In this document: piece after piece, positions 45,712 through 57,899 of the stretch
How positions within the stretch are numbered: the first letter of the stretch is position 1
Layout of the letters: each line of letters begins with the position of its first letter
Assembly (NCBI RefSeq): GCF_035222485.1
Contig: NC_085922.1
Location: forward strand, 2,867,001-2,931,000
Origin: Podospora pseudoanserina
Taxonomy: Eukaryota > Ascomycota > Sordariomycetes > Sordariales > Podosporaceae
Reading direction: 5' to 3'
Length of the DNA stretch: 64,000 nucleotides
The notes under the pieces: generated by a model
Told to the model about the DNA's origin: nothing
Database searches by the model: none
Seen by the model: the letters and a program-made list of their open reading frames with translations, nothing else
Program-made: the position numbers and the translations under genes

Positions 45712-48503
45712 TTAATCGATCGCGATTATTTCGTCATGTCTTGGGACTCGCCGCACAAAGCGTGGCTGTTGATTTTCAGCGCCAGGATACGCCATGGGAG
45801 CAGCCGTTCCATAGGGTTGATGCGGGCGGTCAGCTTCATATGTGGCGACTTGGTCGTAACTGTGTAAGGTAATGTCAGTATTGGGACCAGGCAGTAGAAT
45901 CGAGTTTGTACTAACCCTGGACGAGCTGGGTAATATTGATACCCAACAACACGTTCCTGGCGCTCCGATCGCTGCGGCAGACGGATGAAATCAGCTTGCT
46001 CATAGACTGGAACACGGCCGGCATGCTCTTGTAAGTAGCCTGGCCTTTCGACAGCCACAACTCGCTCGTATCGCCGGGACGGATGATTGACAGGCACAGG
46101 GCGTGCGTCAAATTCGCCCGTGTCAACCGGAATTGGGCTCAGCTCATGTCGCCTTGGGAAGTTGTTGGAGAGGCGAACAATCTCTACAAAATCTCCTCGC
46201 AAACGGTCCATGGGCTGATTCCTATCCTCAACAAACCGACTATCATGCCTCACAGTATCCATAGGAACAGCTGGGCGAACATCGGCAGTCCCTCTGACGG
46301 TGTAAGAACGACCGGCGGGCTGTGGACGTATAGGCTCTGCCCAATGATGCGGCGTAGGCGCTGAGGGGCCTTCAATGTAGATGGGACGGGCTTCCGACCT
46401 ACGGACTAGCCCGCTGTCCTCGACATAAACGGGTCTTGCCTCTGACCTAAGGTGCGCCACGTCATCATGGCGTGGAACAATATCCTGGTATGTTGTTAAG
46501 CGGTGCAAACTCGAATCAGCAGGTCCGCCGGGCATCCAGTTCTGTTCAGACCGCGGAGGTAGTCTGACGAAGCCTTCCTCACCGCCCGGTGTCCGGTATC
46601 CGCGCGCCTCAGCGGGCCTGCTGTAGGAGTCTTCAGCACGATGTGTCATGTATCCCATCGGAGCAGACTCAAACGCGGAGGGATGTTGCTTCGCAGTGAG
46701 TCGTGAGGGAGAGGCAGGCTCGATCGACTGTAAAACATGCTCCTTGGGTTCCTGGCTGTGATAGTGACTCGCCCGGTCACCCTGACGGTCAGGATAGGTA
46801 TGAGACCCAACTATAGGTCCACGTTCATTCTCAACTGCAATCCTGTAAGGGCGTGGCGCCTCTGGAGCATGACTACCGGTGGCAGTAGAGATACGCTGCG
46901 CTACATCCGTGTAGCCAGGCCGGCTCACAGCCTCTTGGAACCCGTTGTGGAGATCGAGGGGAGTTTGAGAATAATATACCCGCTCCTGTGGACTGCGAGC
47001 TGTAGAAAGATCAGATCCCAACCGAGTTGGGTATTCGAGGCGTAACGGGCCACGGCTGGCAGACCTACCATTGGCCATTGGAGCTGCAGAAGTTACGGAT
47101 TCTTCTGGTGCACGTCGTTGACGCTCCACAGCCTCATTCCAAGCCACGTCGCGGGCCGCTTGATAGCGACTGAACCCGCGCTGTGCCCACTTGGCAGCTT
47201 TGCGATCTTTCTGTTGAGTCTTCTTGATGGCGCTGCGCTCTGGGTGGGCCACGCGGGGACCATAGTCCCCGCGAGGCTGCTCAGCAACCTGTCGAACCGC
47301 AGGGTGGGCGGCAGTTTGGTTCTGCCGTAATTGCGCAGCTCGGATGGAGGGAGGCACCCAGTTCGCCTCCGCTTGGTCTTCATCGTCTGCCACCGAGGTA
47401 TCAGACGAATCATCCTCGTCGTCATCTTCATCATCATCCTCATTGTCGCTCTCAGAATCGGAGATCACGATGACCTCGTACAGAATCTCATCGAGCTGGT
47501 CTCGTCCTGTCTCCTCATCTCCTCGCCACTTGACGAGGTAGTCGAGGCAGAGGGACTCGACGGCTTTTCTCGCATTGACCCAAGATGTCTCTTTGAGCAG
47601 CTTATCATACCGAGTATGGTTATGGCGGATATGGGCCAATACAGCGAGCTGAACTCGGCGTGACAAGGTTATGTCGGCAGCAAGGCCAACCGGAATAGAG
47701 TCTTTGCTCTGTGCGACCCTCGACTATCTAGGAGTGAGTTTGGGTTGTTGAGCCAGCAATGGTAATCTACCTACCTTGTTAAACGCATGATCTAGAATCA
47801 TCTGGCGGTCGGTATGAGGAATGCGCGGAAACAGATCTCTTATAGCTGCGTCAGCCTGCTTGGTGATGTCTTCTTGTCTCTCCGGGATGGGTTCAGGAAG
47901 GCCCAGCTGAGCACTGGTACCAACCAGCTGATCATCCCCAAGAGTTTTGCGAGCTTCCTCCACAATTGACTCCCGGAAGTGGTGGCCCACACGGTTGAGG
48001 TGAAAGCTTAAGGCTGCCGAGAATACACCATTCATTGACTAGAGATTCGTCAGAACTGGAAACGTGGGAAGCTTGTGTTATTGACAAACCGTCACGATGA
48101 AGATCATAGCATCGCGCTCTCGAGACAGCTCCTTACAGAGAGTCGTCAGGGCGGGGTTCCCAATAGGAACAAATTCCATGCCCGGGGGAGGTTGTCGGTT
48201 TTGGGTGAACTGTTCTTGGTTAGTGTCCAGGACGATGCGAGACAGCGAGCGAGCGAGCGAGCGGCATGATCCAGTTACCTCGAATTCGAGCCTCTTCTTT
48301 TTGTTCTTGTTCTCGACGGCCTCGTACCATGTCTTGTACTTCTTGCTGAGCTGTGGCTTGTCAGGAATAGCAACCAAACCTGGGGGCAGAGGGGCCGCCC
48401 AATCCACAGGATTTCCTTTGCGATCTTTCTTATGCCTGCTCTTGGCATGAGTTCCGGTGGGAGCCGTCGCAACAACGCCCTTCTTCTTCTTGTCCCTGCC
48501 CAT
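45712..48503 (-). CDS. DUF2293-domain protein
   Basis: Five exons: 48503-48279, 48209-48090, 48038-47775, 47723-45916 and 45859-45712, giving 854 residues with exact frame across all four introns. The N-terminus is basic (MGRDKKKKG; KSRHKKDRKG). Residues about 115-250 match the DUF2293 pattern, including DRQMILDHAFNKSRVAQSK and RRVQLAVLAHIRHNHTRYD followed by an Arg-Lys-rich helix. An acidic run (SDSESDNEDDDEDDDEDD) and a roughly 500-residue disordered region rich in Arg, Pro and Tyr follow, ending RHDEIIAID. Function of DUF2293 proteins is unknown; the basic and acidic tracts suggest a nuclear protein. Intron 1 (48210-48278) contains a GAGC repeat and is a multiple of three without stops, so retention would insert 23 residues. 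Confidence 0.85.
48244..48263. repeat. (GAGC)n microsatellite in an intron
   Basis: Four to five tandem GAGC units lie within intron 1 of the minus-strand DUF2293 gene. On the coding strand it reads GCTC repeats close to the donor. Confidence 0.85.
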
Positions 48504-49521
48504 GATGACTAGTAGTATCTTATCAGGTTGGCATGGCACTCGCAATAGAACGTTCCTTGGGCGGTCGAAATGCAGCCAAAAAACGCCGTCGAACCAGCCA
48601 CAATAGAGGTGGAATAGGCTGGGTCAGGCACCAAAGCGACACTTTTTCTTTACTCAAGAAAGGACAGCGGGGTCTTCACGCAGTGATGACCCAGCTGGTT
48701 GCTTGCAAAAGATAAAAAGACGTGCGCGCCGCGAAATGCCGGTGAAAGACAGAAAAGAAAAAAATACGACTTGGAAGCGAAAACACCTGCTGGAGAGCGC
48801 CGAGGAGATAGATACTGGCGATAGGAGCCAGGCGACAATATCCACAGCCACTGTTGGGTGCTCCGGGAAAAACAGGTAGGTTCAGTGGGCGCGCCCTACA
48901 ATGTCGCCAATGAACTCGAACGCAGGGAGCAACCTGAGCTGAGGAGCAACAAGCAGTAAAGCGCTAGAAATAATTCTCACAGAGGCCGGGCACGATCATG
49001 AAAACTCTGCGGCAGCAGTCGCGATGCACCGCTCTTGCTGAGACTGGAGACTGGAGACGGGAGACGGGAGACGGGAGACGGATGGAAGAGAAGGACCGGG
49101 AATGGGTGCGTCACCCCTCGAGAGAAATGCAGAAGCGACGGAACCCCTCTGGCGGGATGTGGCTGGGTTGGGCCCCCACAGCCCGCAACGCCACACTAAG
49201 ATCGGAGCAGCCACAACTCTCTTTGCACTTCACCACTTTGATGGTCGAAGCTGATTGGTCTGGTCCAGATTAAGCGCCTTCCTTATTACTCTGCATCTTG
49301 GTGTAATCCAAAGCCTGCGTCCTCAACTCTAGCTCGGATAAACTGCGTGGTGTTTCTTTGAGGACCGGTGAGGACGACAATAGGTGTTTGACCGTGGCGG
49401 TTTCTTGTCTGCATTTATAGGCGTCCGCAGTCTTGCATTCTCTATCTGGAATAGGGCACTCCTCTCAACCTCTCTTTTTCTTGACAACCTAAGACAACAA
49501 TCATCGACCACCATTCTCACA
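48504..49521. promoter_or_regulatory. divergent promoter, DUF2293 / DHX35-like genes
   Basis: About 1.0 kb separates two divergent start codons, with no coding region supported inside. A heptamer repeat lies at 49041-49082. CT-rich and CAACAA-type leader sequence precedes the ATG at 49522. Co-regulation of the two genes is possible but not shown. Confidence 0.5.
49041..49082. repeat. GGAGACK heptamer tandem repeat
   Basis: About six copies of (C/T)GGAGAC / GGGAGAC lie in tandem within the divergent promoter. The unit is seven bases and purine-rich on the plus strand. Confidence 0.85.
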
Positions 49522-51549
49522 ATGGCCGACTTTGATCTTGGACCGTCTTTTATTCCCGCCTTGTACAAGCCGGCAGCCCTGTTGCCTATTGCCAAGCATC
49601 GAGAAGCCCTCTTGTACCTGATTGAAACCTCCCCTGTCACTATCGTCGTGGGTCAAACCGGCTCAGGCAAAAGTACTCAGATCCCCCAATTTCTCGAGCA
49701 GGCAGGATGGTGTGCTGATGGCAAGATTATCGGAGTGACACAGCCTCGGCGTGTTGCAGCAACCACCGTTGCCATGAGAGTTGCAGAAGAGGTTGGTTGT
49801 GAGGTGGGCAAGGAAGTTGGTTTCTCCATTCGCTTTGAGGACCTCACCTCGGCGGCTACCCGGATCAAGTTCATGACTGATGGCCTTCTTATTAGGGAGG
49901 CACTGGTCGACCCTCTCTTGTCTCGATACTCGGTCGTCATGGTCGATGAGGCCCATGAGCGATCCATCAGTTCTGATATCCTCCTCGGGTTACTCAAAAA
50001 AGTTCGCAGGAAGAGACCTGAGCTCAGGATTATCATCAGCAGCGCCACGCTCCAAGCCGAAGACTTTCGAGACTTCTTTTCGGAGTCCGACGAAGAAGCA
50101 CCAAAAGACGACAAAGATGCCGCAAAGGTTGCCTCCATCATCAGCCTCGAGGGCAGAACCTACCCCATCGACATCTTGTACCTGGAGCAACCAGCCGAGG
50201 ATTACCTCGAGAAGGCTGTTTCAACCGTCTTTGACATTCACGCTAACGAGCCAAAAGGCGACATTCTCGTGTTCCTGACGGGAAGAGACGAGATCGAACA
50301 AGCTGTCCAGGCTGTTGCAGAGCGGTCAGCTCAGCTCCCTCCAGGATCCGATTCCCTCCTGCCCCTACCAATGTATGCCGGTCTATCGACAGAGCAGCAA
50401 AATTACATTTTCGAGGAGACCCCAGAGAACTTCAGGAAGGTTATCTTCTCTACCAACATTTCCGAGGCATCTGTGACGATTGACGGAATCGTCTACGTAG
50501 TCGATTCTGGGTTCATCAAGCTGCGCGCCTACAACCCTCAAACTGGCATCGAGAGTCTGACAGCCACGCCAGTCTCGAAGGCATCCGCTGCTCAAAGGTC
50601 AGGACGTGCAGGCCGAACCAAACCTGGAAAGTGCTACAGACTCTACACCGAGGAAGCTTACCAAGCTTTGCCTGACGCCAACGTGCCCGAAATTCAACGC
50701 TCGAACCTGGCTCCTTTCCTCCTCCAGCTCAAAGCGCTGGGGATAGACAATGTCCTTCGGTTTGACTTCATCACACCGCCCCCAGCAGAACTGATGGTCA
50801 GGGCACTTGAACTGCTCTACTCGCTTGGCGCGCTGGATGAATACTCCAAACTGACAAATCCCTTGGGCCTGAGGATGGCAGAGTTGGCAGTGGAACCCAT
50901 GATGAGCAAGACCCTCCTCTCGGCACCCTCTTTTGGCTGCTTGAGCGAGATATTGACGATTGCCGCCATGACAAGCGTTGGTGGGACGATATGGATCCAG
51001 CATGATGGCGAGAAGAAGAAGACGGAGAGCGCGAAGCGGAAGTTCTCAACCGAGGAAGGAGACCATCTAACCCTCCTGAATGTATACCAGGCCTTTGTGA
51101 CCAAGGGCCGCAAGGAGGCACGTTTCTGCCACGAAAACATGTTGAATTTCAAGGCGATGTCGCGAGCAGTTAGCATTCGAGCCCAGCTCAAACGTTCTCT
51201 AGAGCGATTTGGAGTCGTAGTCGATGAATCGCTTGCGAGCGGTTCCACATCCTCGACCGCTGCTGGCTCGGCCTCCATCAACAAAGCAGAACAGATTCGA
51301 CGCTGCTTGACCTCGGGTTACTTCGCCCACGCAGCGAGAATGCAGCCAGATGGATCTTTCAAAAACGTGTCTGGGACAACGGTCCTTCATGCTCACCCGA
51401 GCTCGATCATGTTCAACCGCAAGGCTGACTGGGTCATCTTTCACGAGGTGATGGAAACCGGCGACAAGACTTATATCAGAGATATCACCAAGGTCGAGAA
51501 GAACTGGCTGCTGGAGTACGCTCCCGAGTTTTACAAGACGTCGAGTTAA
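49522..51549 (+). CDS. DEAH-box RNA helicase, DHX35-like
   Basis: The single exon encodes 675 residues. The frame is open upstream to 49384, but ATG 49522 (context TCACAATGG) starts the family-like N-terminus MADFDLGPSFIPALYKPAAL. DEAH motifs are all intact: motif I GQTGSGKST at 44-52, motif II DEAH at 142-145, motif III SAT in IISSATLQ, and motif VI QRSGRAGR at 358-365. The HA2/OB-type C-terminal region ends with LLEYAPEFYKTSS. The short N-terminus and overall length fit DHX35, a helicase found in late (C-complex) spliceosomes and conserved in intron-rich fungi. It is an ATP-driven 3'-5' RNA or RNP remodelling enzyme, probably nuclear. The lack of introns is notable in an otherwise intron-containing gene set. 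Assignment to the DEAH/RHA class is certain; DHX35 orthology is likely. Confidence 0.93.
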   Translation: MADFDLGPSFIPALYKPAALLPIAKHREALLYLIETSPVTIVVGQTGSGKSTQIPQFLEQAGWCADGKIIGVTQPRRVAATTVAMRVAEEVGCEVGKEVGFSIRFEDLTSAATRIKFMTDGLLIREALVDPLLSRYSVVMVDEAHERSISSDILLGLLKKVRRKRPELRIIISSATLQAEDFRDFFSESDEEAPKDDKDAAKVASIISLEGRTYPIDILYLEQPAEDYLEKAVSTVFDIHANEPKGDILVFLTGRDEIEQAVQAVAERSAQLPPGSDSLLPLPMYAGLSTEQQNYIFEETPENFRKVIFSTNISEASVTIDGIVYVVDSGFIKLRAYNPQTGIESLTATPVSKASAAQRSGRAGRTKPGKCYRLYTEEAYQALPDANVPEIQRSNLAPFLLQLKALGIDNVLRFDFITPPPAELMVRALELLYSLGALDEYSKLTNPLGLRMAELAVEPMMSKTLLSAPSFGCLSEILTIAAMTSVGGTIWIQHDGEKKKTESAKRKFSTEEGDHLTLLNVYQAFVTKGRKEARFCHENMLNFKAMSRAVSIRAQLKRSLERFGVVVDESLASGSTSSTAAGSASINKAEQIRRCLTSGYFAHAARMQPDGSFKNVSGTTVLHAHPSSIMFNRKADWVIFHEVMETGDKTYIRDITKVEKNWLLEYAPEFYKTSS

Positions 51550-53742
51550 TAAGACAGATTGTGGCTTGGGAACGCGAGAACCGAGCGGCGGCATAGGGAA
51601 ATCGGACCGAGAGGGCCTAAGACATAACAAATCGGAGGTTTGCTCCCGACATATGCAGCGCTCGAGCGGGACGAGCGCCTGCGGTTTATCGGGTTATCCT
51701 TCCGGCGCAAGGAAGGGAGGTGAGTGAGAGGCCTACAAATAATGATCTCACTGGATGGAGAGGTGGGCGTCCAAGTTTGTGGCGCCCGTTAAAGGGAGCC
51801 AATGCAAGTCATCAGAGCTTCAGCTGAGACAGAACCCAGTGTTTCTCTTTTTCTTTTTTTTACAGTCTCTCTGGAGGTTACACAATTTGGCGGAGGACGA
51901 TAAAGATTGAGAATGGGTAGCACCACTTGGCAATGGAGATTTAGTTGTGTTCAAGACCACATCCCCTGCTGAGCGGAAGGTTGTAGATTTCCTAGAGCCC
52001 CTCAAGGCTGAAAAAGAAGGCAATTAGAAGCCAATATCGAACACTCTCTATTCATAGAATACCTCTAAGAAGACCGGACGAACCAAGACCAACCAAAAAC
52101 TGTAGATTATTTTCGTCCGCAATTACATCACGCACATCTCAGGTACCGTGGGCCAGACCACCAGGCGGCAGAGCCCGGATATGTAGATCATGAATACAAC
52201 TGCATGCGGCGCATAAAGCTTCTTTTGTGCTGGTTGTTTTATGTTTTGGTTTCCTTGATTACCCTTTCGTCCCTCTCCGGGTCATGACTCGAGCACGTTC
52301 ATCTGGCCGTATTCGGTCAGGCGTGTCTCAGGAAGACGGACACATTTACGATAAGCTTCTTCTGGTTGTGCATATGCAGCTAATCAACGGCCAGCAACTG
52401 ATGAGAACCAAGGCCACGATGAAGCAGGCGAAAAAAAGAATTCTTCCTGCCGAAGCCATCCTCATGCAGGTTGACCGTTCGACCCCCACTACCGCACCTT
52501 ACCGGCCGGTATCACGGTGCCAGCGTTTACGGAGGTGACCACCGGGGAGAGCCGTTCCCCTGAATTCAGGGATCGCTGACACTGGCGTGACGGGCTTTCA
52601 TCTCGGCAAAGTACCGTTCCACAGTGGTTTATCAGCCCCGGTACCTGTCCGATTCCAGGCGGTGACAGACGGTCGTTGAGTGGGAGTCTGGCGAAATTAG
52701 CGCCATCTGGGTGGGTGCTCCGTTCCTGCATTAGCACGGGCCTGCAATGCTGCCATTGGTCTAGAAGGCCCAGCGGTCCACTTGACATCCCTGTTGGAAT
52801 TTCACCGTCGTGAACCCAGGCGCCGTCCCCCCTTTTGATTAAGACGAAATTAGCAATTTCTATTCGCCCGCCGCTCTCGCGAGTGCCCACGACAGCGACA
52901 GTCCCCAGGAAACCCCCCTTCACGGAGATTTGGGGACCAAGCAGGCAAGCTGAGCTGGCAGACCAGAGGCCTGTTCGTACCGTTGCTTCGTCTCTTCAGG
53001 GCCTGACCTTGGCGGCGAGAAGCTCAACCCCCTTCTGCTCTCCGTCCACGTTCGCTCCCAGTCGTAAATTCTAATCCTAATCACCTCACTCTTGGGAAAC
53101 TTCTCCCTTTCCGCTCTTTTGCACCACCTCACCCGCCCCGGACAGAACCTCCTGCTCTGCTCCTCCTTCCCCCCACGGCCAGACGGTCACCACACTCCTT
53201 TTACTTTTTCAAACCGTCTTGCCTCTAGCAGGCGCGCCATTCTTTTCCCGCCTTGCCTTTTGACTCCCCCCGCCGACGACGATACCTTCCTTACTCGCCG
53301 CCGACACCGCTCTTTTATTCAAATTGTTTTGCGCCCTCACGAATTCTTGACGAGCTTCGGATAGATTTTTAGAGCCCTTTGCGCCTGTTTGACTGCCTGT
53401 TGATACCTTGCGCCAAAAGTGAACCCTTGCCCTGTCGCTCGACTTTTCCCAGACAACACATCCCACGTCGACGTCGACCAGAAACTGGATAACGGCTTTT
53501 TTCGGTAAAATTAGAAAGGGAGGAAATATTCACGACCAATTTTTTGTCATCTCGATCCCGACACGAATGTTATGACAACATCTTTCTGCGCAAGCTAGCA
53601 TTGACGTCTTTCACCACCTCACGCCATTTCTAACGCAGATACCATCTTCTGTTGCCCTATCAACCAGCCCTTTTCACTGCGCTGTCCGACCATTCTGGAT
53701 TTGGAAATTGTCTAAGAAGGGAGGAATACTTGGGTTGTCAAG
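51550..53742. other. intergenic, long leader region of next gene
   Basis: About 2.2 kb with no supported gene. From about 53050 to 53742 the plus strand is pyrimidine-rich, consistent with a promoter and long 5' leader of the SKG6-like gene. The left part contains the helicase 3' untranslated region. Confidence 0.55.
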
Positions 53743-56204
53743 ATGGAGGGAGGATTTTTAGATGGACAGCTTTATCCCATGGGGCCTAGGGTCCCGGGAC
53801 TGGAGAAGCGCGGCCTTGCCGTGGAGATGCCCACGCCAATTTCTGGAATTAAGTTCCCTCGCGCCGTTTTGGCTGCGAGAGCCGAGGAGACCGACTGCCC
53901 GGATCCGCGACTTTGCCAGAAGCCGGTTGGCTCGTCTTCCATGACCTTACCAATTGTTCTTGGAGTATGGTAAGTAGGATGCTGGGTATGCGCGCTAGAG
54001 TGTTGTGCTAACACTCTCTAGCATTCCCTTGGTTGGAGCGATTGGTGTTTTGATTTACCTTCACCGGAGGACGGTCAAAAAGAACAGGGAGGAGGATATG
54101 CATGATCCCCACAAGTCCCTGGATTTTGGGTTGGGCGCCGATTTTGCGAAGAAGAACGGCGCCGGTGTGGCCAACAGTGCCGACCCGTCGCGCTTCAACC
54201 GTCAAAAGCGCCAGCAAATGTCAATGGACATGAACCTTTCCAGCCCCTATCTTCTCCCGGATGTTGGCCAGTCTCGGGATTCCCTCAACTCTCTGGCCCG
54301 CACTCTCAAGGCAAACGATGACCCGTACAGCCGTAGCGATGCTGGTTCGATAAGATCGTTCGCGCACAAGAACGGAGACGCCGCCTCGGTGTACACTCGC
54401 GCTGCTAGTCGCTCTGCCAGTCGCCAGGATGGCCCGCTTTCCCCCCCTCAGACAAGGAGTCCTCCGCGCCTCGGCAGCATGCCGCCCAACTCGCCCCTTT
54501 TCCCCCCATCGCCGAGCCATATGCGCCCACCACAGTCACCCCTTCCTCAGCCACCCAACAAGCCGGCCAACTCGCAAGGGTGGGAAGAGCAAGACATTGG
54601 TGTTGCAACGGATGCGCCCATTCTTCAGCAGCCGCCCGCTGCCGCTCAAAGGGATGCTCGGAAATCTCCTCTCTCTCCTACTCTCAAGACCAGCGACTCT
54701 AGCCTTGATCTCGCTCCTCCAGTTAATCCCTTCGAGAAGCCCGAGGCTCAAGAAATTGACACTCCCACCGAGCCCACTCATGTTGGTCTGGGACTCATGC
54801 ACGGCGAGCCCGCTCAGGCCTCAGTCAGGACCTCCACTTCGACAGTCAACAGCGAACTCGAGAGCAAAGCGCAACGCGGGCAGCCCGCCCAAGCGCCTGC
54901 CGTGATCGAGCCTGAACGCGCCGAGTTCCACGACTTCGACTTCACCGATATGCCCAGGATGCCCCGGTCACCCTCGCCCGAAGGCCGTAAGGAGAACCAA
55001 CTTGATGCGGACGAGCCCAGAGGCCGTAATATGCAGAGGACGTCACATCTGTATGGCCAGCAGGAGGGGGCTGCGAATGGCTTGGGCGTCCCGATGGGCG
55101 ACAACCGTCGTCTTTCTGTTGGTTTCCGTCCTCTGCCGCCAGACGAGATCACGGAATCCGAGGACCCAGAGTACAGAGCCAACCGCATCAGATCTTTCTA
55201 CAAGGAGTATTTTGAGGATTCCGCTGCTGACAGACCACCGATGCCACCCATGCCCCAGAACATCCCAGCCCAGCACCAGCAAAAGCGCCCTGGACCGCCC
55301 GGGCCACAGAACGGAGGGTACTACGATGACTACGCCGCGGATGCTCCTTACTTTGATCCTGCCTCGAACTCTTTCATCATGCCGTATGCCCAGCCTGTTT
55401 CTCGCCGTGCCATGACACCCCCCCCATCCGGACAGAGATTCCCCGGTCCCAGAGGTCCTGGTGGTCCAAGAGGTCCCGGTCCGAGAGGACCGCCCGGCCC
55501 GCCCGGCCTCCGCGGTCCTCCCAGACCTGGGTCTTCCGTTTCCAACCAGATCGGCGGTCCCTCCCGCCCGGGATCCAGCATGTCGAACGCCTACGGCCGA
55601 CCCCGCGCCGGTTCCACCATGTCCGGTGGTCGTTTCGGTGGTAACGGTGGCAACAGAACGCCCGTTCCTCCCCCGATGGATCTCACCACCCTCCCAACCC
55701 CCTCCATGATGAAGGACGACTCGTTTGCCATCCTGAACGCGGCCGATTTCGCTCCTCCCGAGAATTTTGCCTCGCGTGCCCGTGGCAGATCCCAGAGCCC
55801 AGCTGGCGAGCGCCGACCGTATGAGAGGAAGGTCCCAGTGCACTCGCCCTTGGTGAACGCCTTTGATGAGCTCCCCGTTCTCCCCAGCCCGTAAGTTTGA
55901 TGATCCCTACTTGTATTTCCCCCCGAAAACAATCACTAACAGCTCGTCCAGTCATACCCTCCGCAAATCCAGCACCTTTACCGGTCTCGACTTTGCGCCC
56001 CCCCGCAAGTTCGTCAACGACAACGACGCCCGCAGCGACGCCGGCTCCATCCGCAGCAACCGCAGCGGCTTGTCGAATGTGCACGCCCAAGCCATCAAGA
56101 ACGGCGCGGGCCGCATCAGCAAGCTGCCCGGCGACCAGATCTTCACCCCAGACGCCCTGGCTCAGACCTTGAAGCCATCATGGGGTCTGCGTGACAAGGT
56201 GTAA
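53743..56204 (+). CDS. SKG6/TOS2-like single-pass membrane protein
   Basis: Exons are 53743-53969, 54022-55890 and 55952-56204, giving 782 residues, with frame exact across introns of 52 and 61 bases (both GTAAGT donors). One membrane helix spans about residues 68-89 (TLPIVLGVCIPLVGAIGVL), preceded by a short Cys-containing N-terminus and followed by a basic RRTVKKNR stop-transfer and DPHKSLDFGLGADF. The DPHKSLDFG juxtamembrane segment and architecture resemble fungal proteins with the SKG6-type transmembrane domain, linked in yeast to polarised growth and cytokinesis. The long cytoplasmic tail is Pro/Gly/Ser-rich, with collagen-like GP-rich repeats (PGPRGPGGPRGPGPRGPPG) near 490-515. The C-terminus after intron 2 is more conserved-looking (FTGLDFAPPRKF, TPDALAQTLKPSWGLRDKV). 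It may be a polarity scaffold; function is inferred. Confidence 0.8.
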
Positions 56205-56807
56205 GAAAAAAAGGAGATATGATGATTTTGGGTTCATGTTTTTCGCATTCTTGCTCTCCAACAAAGGCTGGGACTGCTCCTCATTTGATATGCAAACATT
56301 TTCTCCGTTTCAGCAGGTTACTCACCTACGGTTTGTTCCTGTTTCTGGCATATTATCATCGGTGTCACGTCGTTTTTCTCTCTCTCATCCAAAGCATCAA
56401 TGCGAGTTTATTAGGGTTGGTTTTTGAACTGGTGTAAAAAGGGGCGTGTTTTTGCTGGCTTGAAACTTTTTTTTGCTGTTGGCTATATCTGTTTGTAGTA
56501 GAGAGGGAAAGGGAAATCAAGTTCTTTTTTAGACCAAGGTGGAAGTTTACTTTTCGGAGATGGGAGGAAAAGATGGGAAAGAGACTATACTATTGTATGT
56601 CTAAATTTTGTTCAAAAAAGCCTTACATATATATAAATTTACCAACAACAACGTATATATTCACACACCTTGTTTTGGATTGAGCATAGTCTTATCGTAT
56701 ACTTGTAATTATTCCTCGTCTCTCAAACAATTACTATTCATACTTTCATACCAACCCAAACTCATCAACACCCCCCCCTATCATACACTTTTCCCATCAA
56801 CACCCCC
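56205..56807. other. convergent 3' flanks
   Basis: Lies between the stop codons of two convergent genes. It is T-rich on the left and AT-rich with TATATATA-like runs around 56625-56665. It probably carries both 3' untranslated regions and terminators. Confidence 0.5.
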
Positions 56808-57899
56808 TTAACCCCTCAACCAACTCCCCACTCCCAAAACAAAAACGACCAAAAGCACGTCCCCCCTCACCCTACCCACAACCTTGGCATACCTAATCCC
56901 CATCTCGACCCGTCCCTTCCACGGCGGCGGCAGGAAATTCATCAACCCGCCCAAGATCCCAGAGCTCTGCTCCCCCCTAATCCCCGCCTGACTCTCCAAA
57001 ATAAACCTCGTCGTAAACAGTAAAATCTCCGCAGTGGCAAACCCCCAGACAAAGTTCCTCTTGGCCTGGCTCTCCGCTTCTGACTGGAACACTGCCGCGC
57101 CTGAATCCGCCAAGGCCGACTTGTCACGGTCGAGCTTTGAGCCAGTGAAGGGCGTGCTGAGCAGCAGGTACAGCCCCAGCGAAAGGGCGATAAGCGTATG
57201 CAAGATTTTGAAGAGACCGGGGGTTTTTGAGGGCGGCTGTTGTTGCTGGGGTGGCTGTTCCATACCAGGCATACCAGGAAACCCACCGCCCATGCCAGCA
57301 AGACCAGCAAACGGGTTTTGCGGAGGAGCGCCACCACCACCGGGGGCAGCGCCACCGCCTCCAAGCATCTGCATCATCATCGCCATCATCGGGTCCTCCT
57401 CCATTTTCTTCCCCCCTCCCATCCCCATTCCCATGGGGGGTGGTGTGACGCCCGGTCCGTCAAGTCCAAGCATCATCTGCCTTAGCGCCTGCTCGTCGAT
57501 GTCCGACTCAACGGGGGGGATCCGATTCGTACTCGCCGGTCGATAGAAGTGTTCCGAGGTGGAGATGTCGACTTCTTCTGGGTCGGCATCGTGGACGGAG
57601 GCGGTGACAGAAGCGGCAGCAGGGATGGCGGATGTAGTAGTGGCATCACTGATGGTGGAGGGAGGTGCGGTTGTGCTCGAAGGGTCCACTACACTGGTTA
57701 GCTACCACCACATCATCATCATCAGAGAATAAAAAGAACGCAACATACCCCTTTGCACACCACCCCCCAAACCGGTAATCTTATTCAACCTCGACTCAGC
57801 CCCCGCCCTGATCTTCGCCTCGCGTTTCGCCTTCCTCAGCGCCGCCTGGTGGGCTGCGCGCGCCGAGGCGGCTTCTTCTTCGGGGGTGAGTTGCGTCAT
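56808..57899 (-). CDS. get2: GET complex subunit Get2
   Basis: Exons are 57899-57749 and 57688-56808, with a 60-base intron (GTATGT), giving 343 residues. The basic N-terminal motif, LRKAKREAKIRAGAESRLNK, is the Get3-binding element of Get2/CAMLG proteins and ends in ITGLGGG. A disordered Met/Gly/Pro/Gln-rich linker (about 110-190) follows. Three hydrophobic segments near the C-terminus, LHTLIALSLGLYLLLS, GFATAEILLFTTRFIL and VLLVVFVLGVGSWL, match the family's three membrane helices. Get1/Get2 form the ER receptor that takes tail-anchored proteins from Get3 and inserts them into the membrane. The low-complexity linker is longer than in yeast. Assignment rests on the N-terminal motif and topology and is firm. 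Confidence 0.9.

Noticed and set aside
55043-55843. 266-codon minus-strand frame over the SKG6-like gene
   Set aside because: Gly/Arg/Ser-rich mirror of the Pro/Gly-rich sense strand; the sense frame has exact intron joins on both sides.
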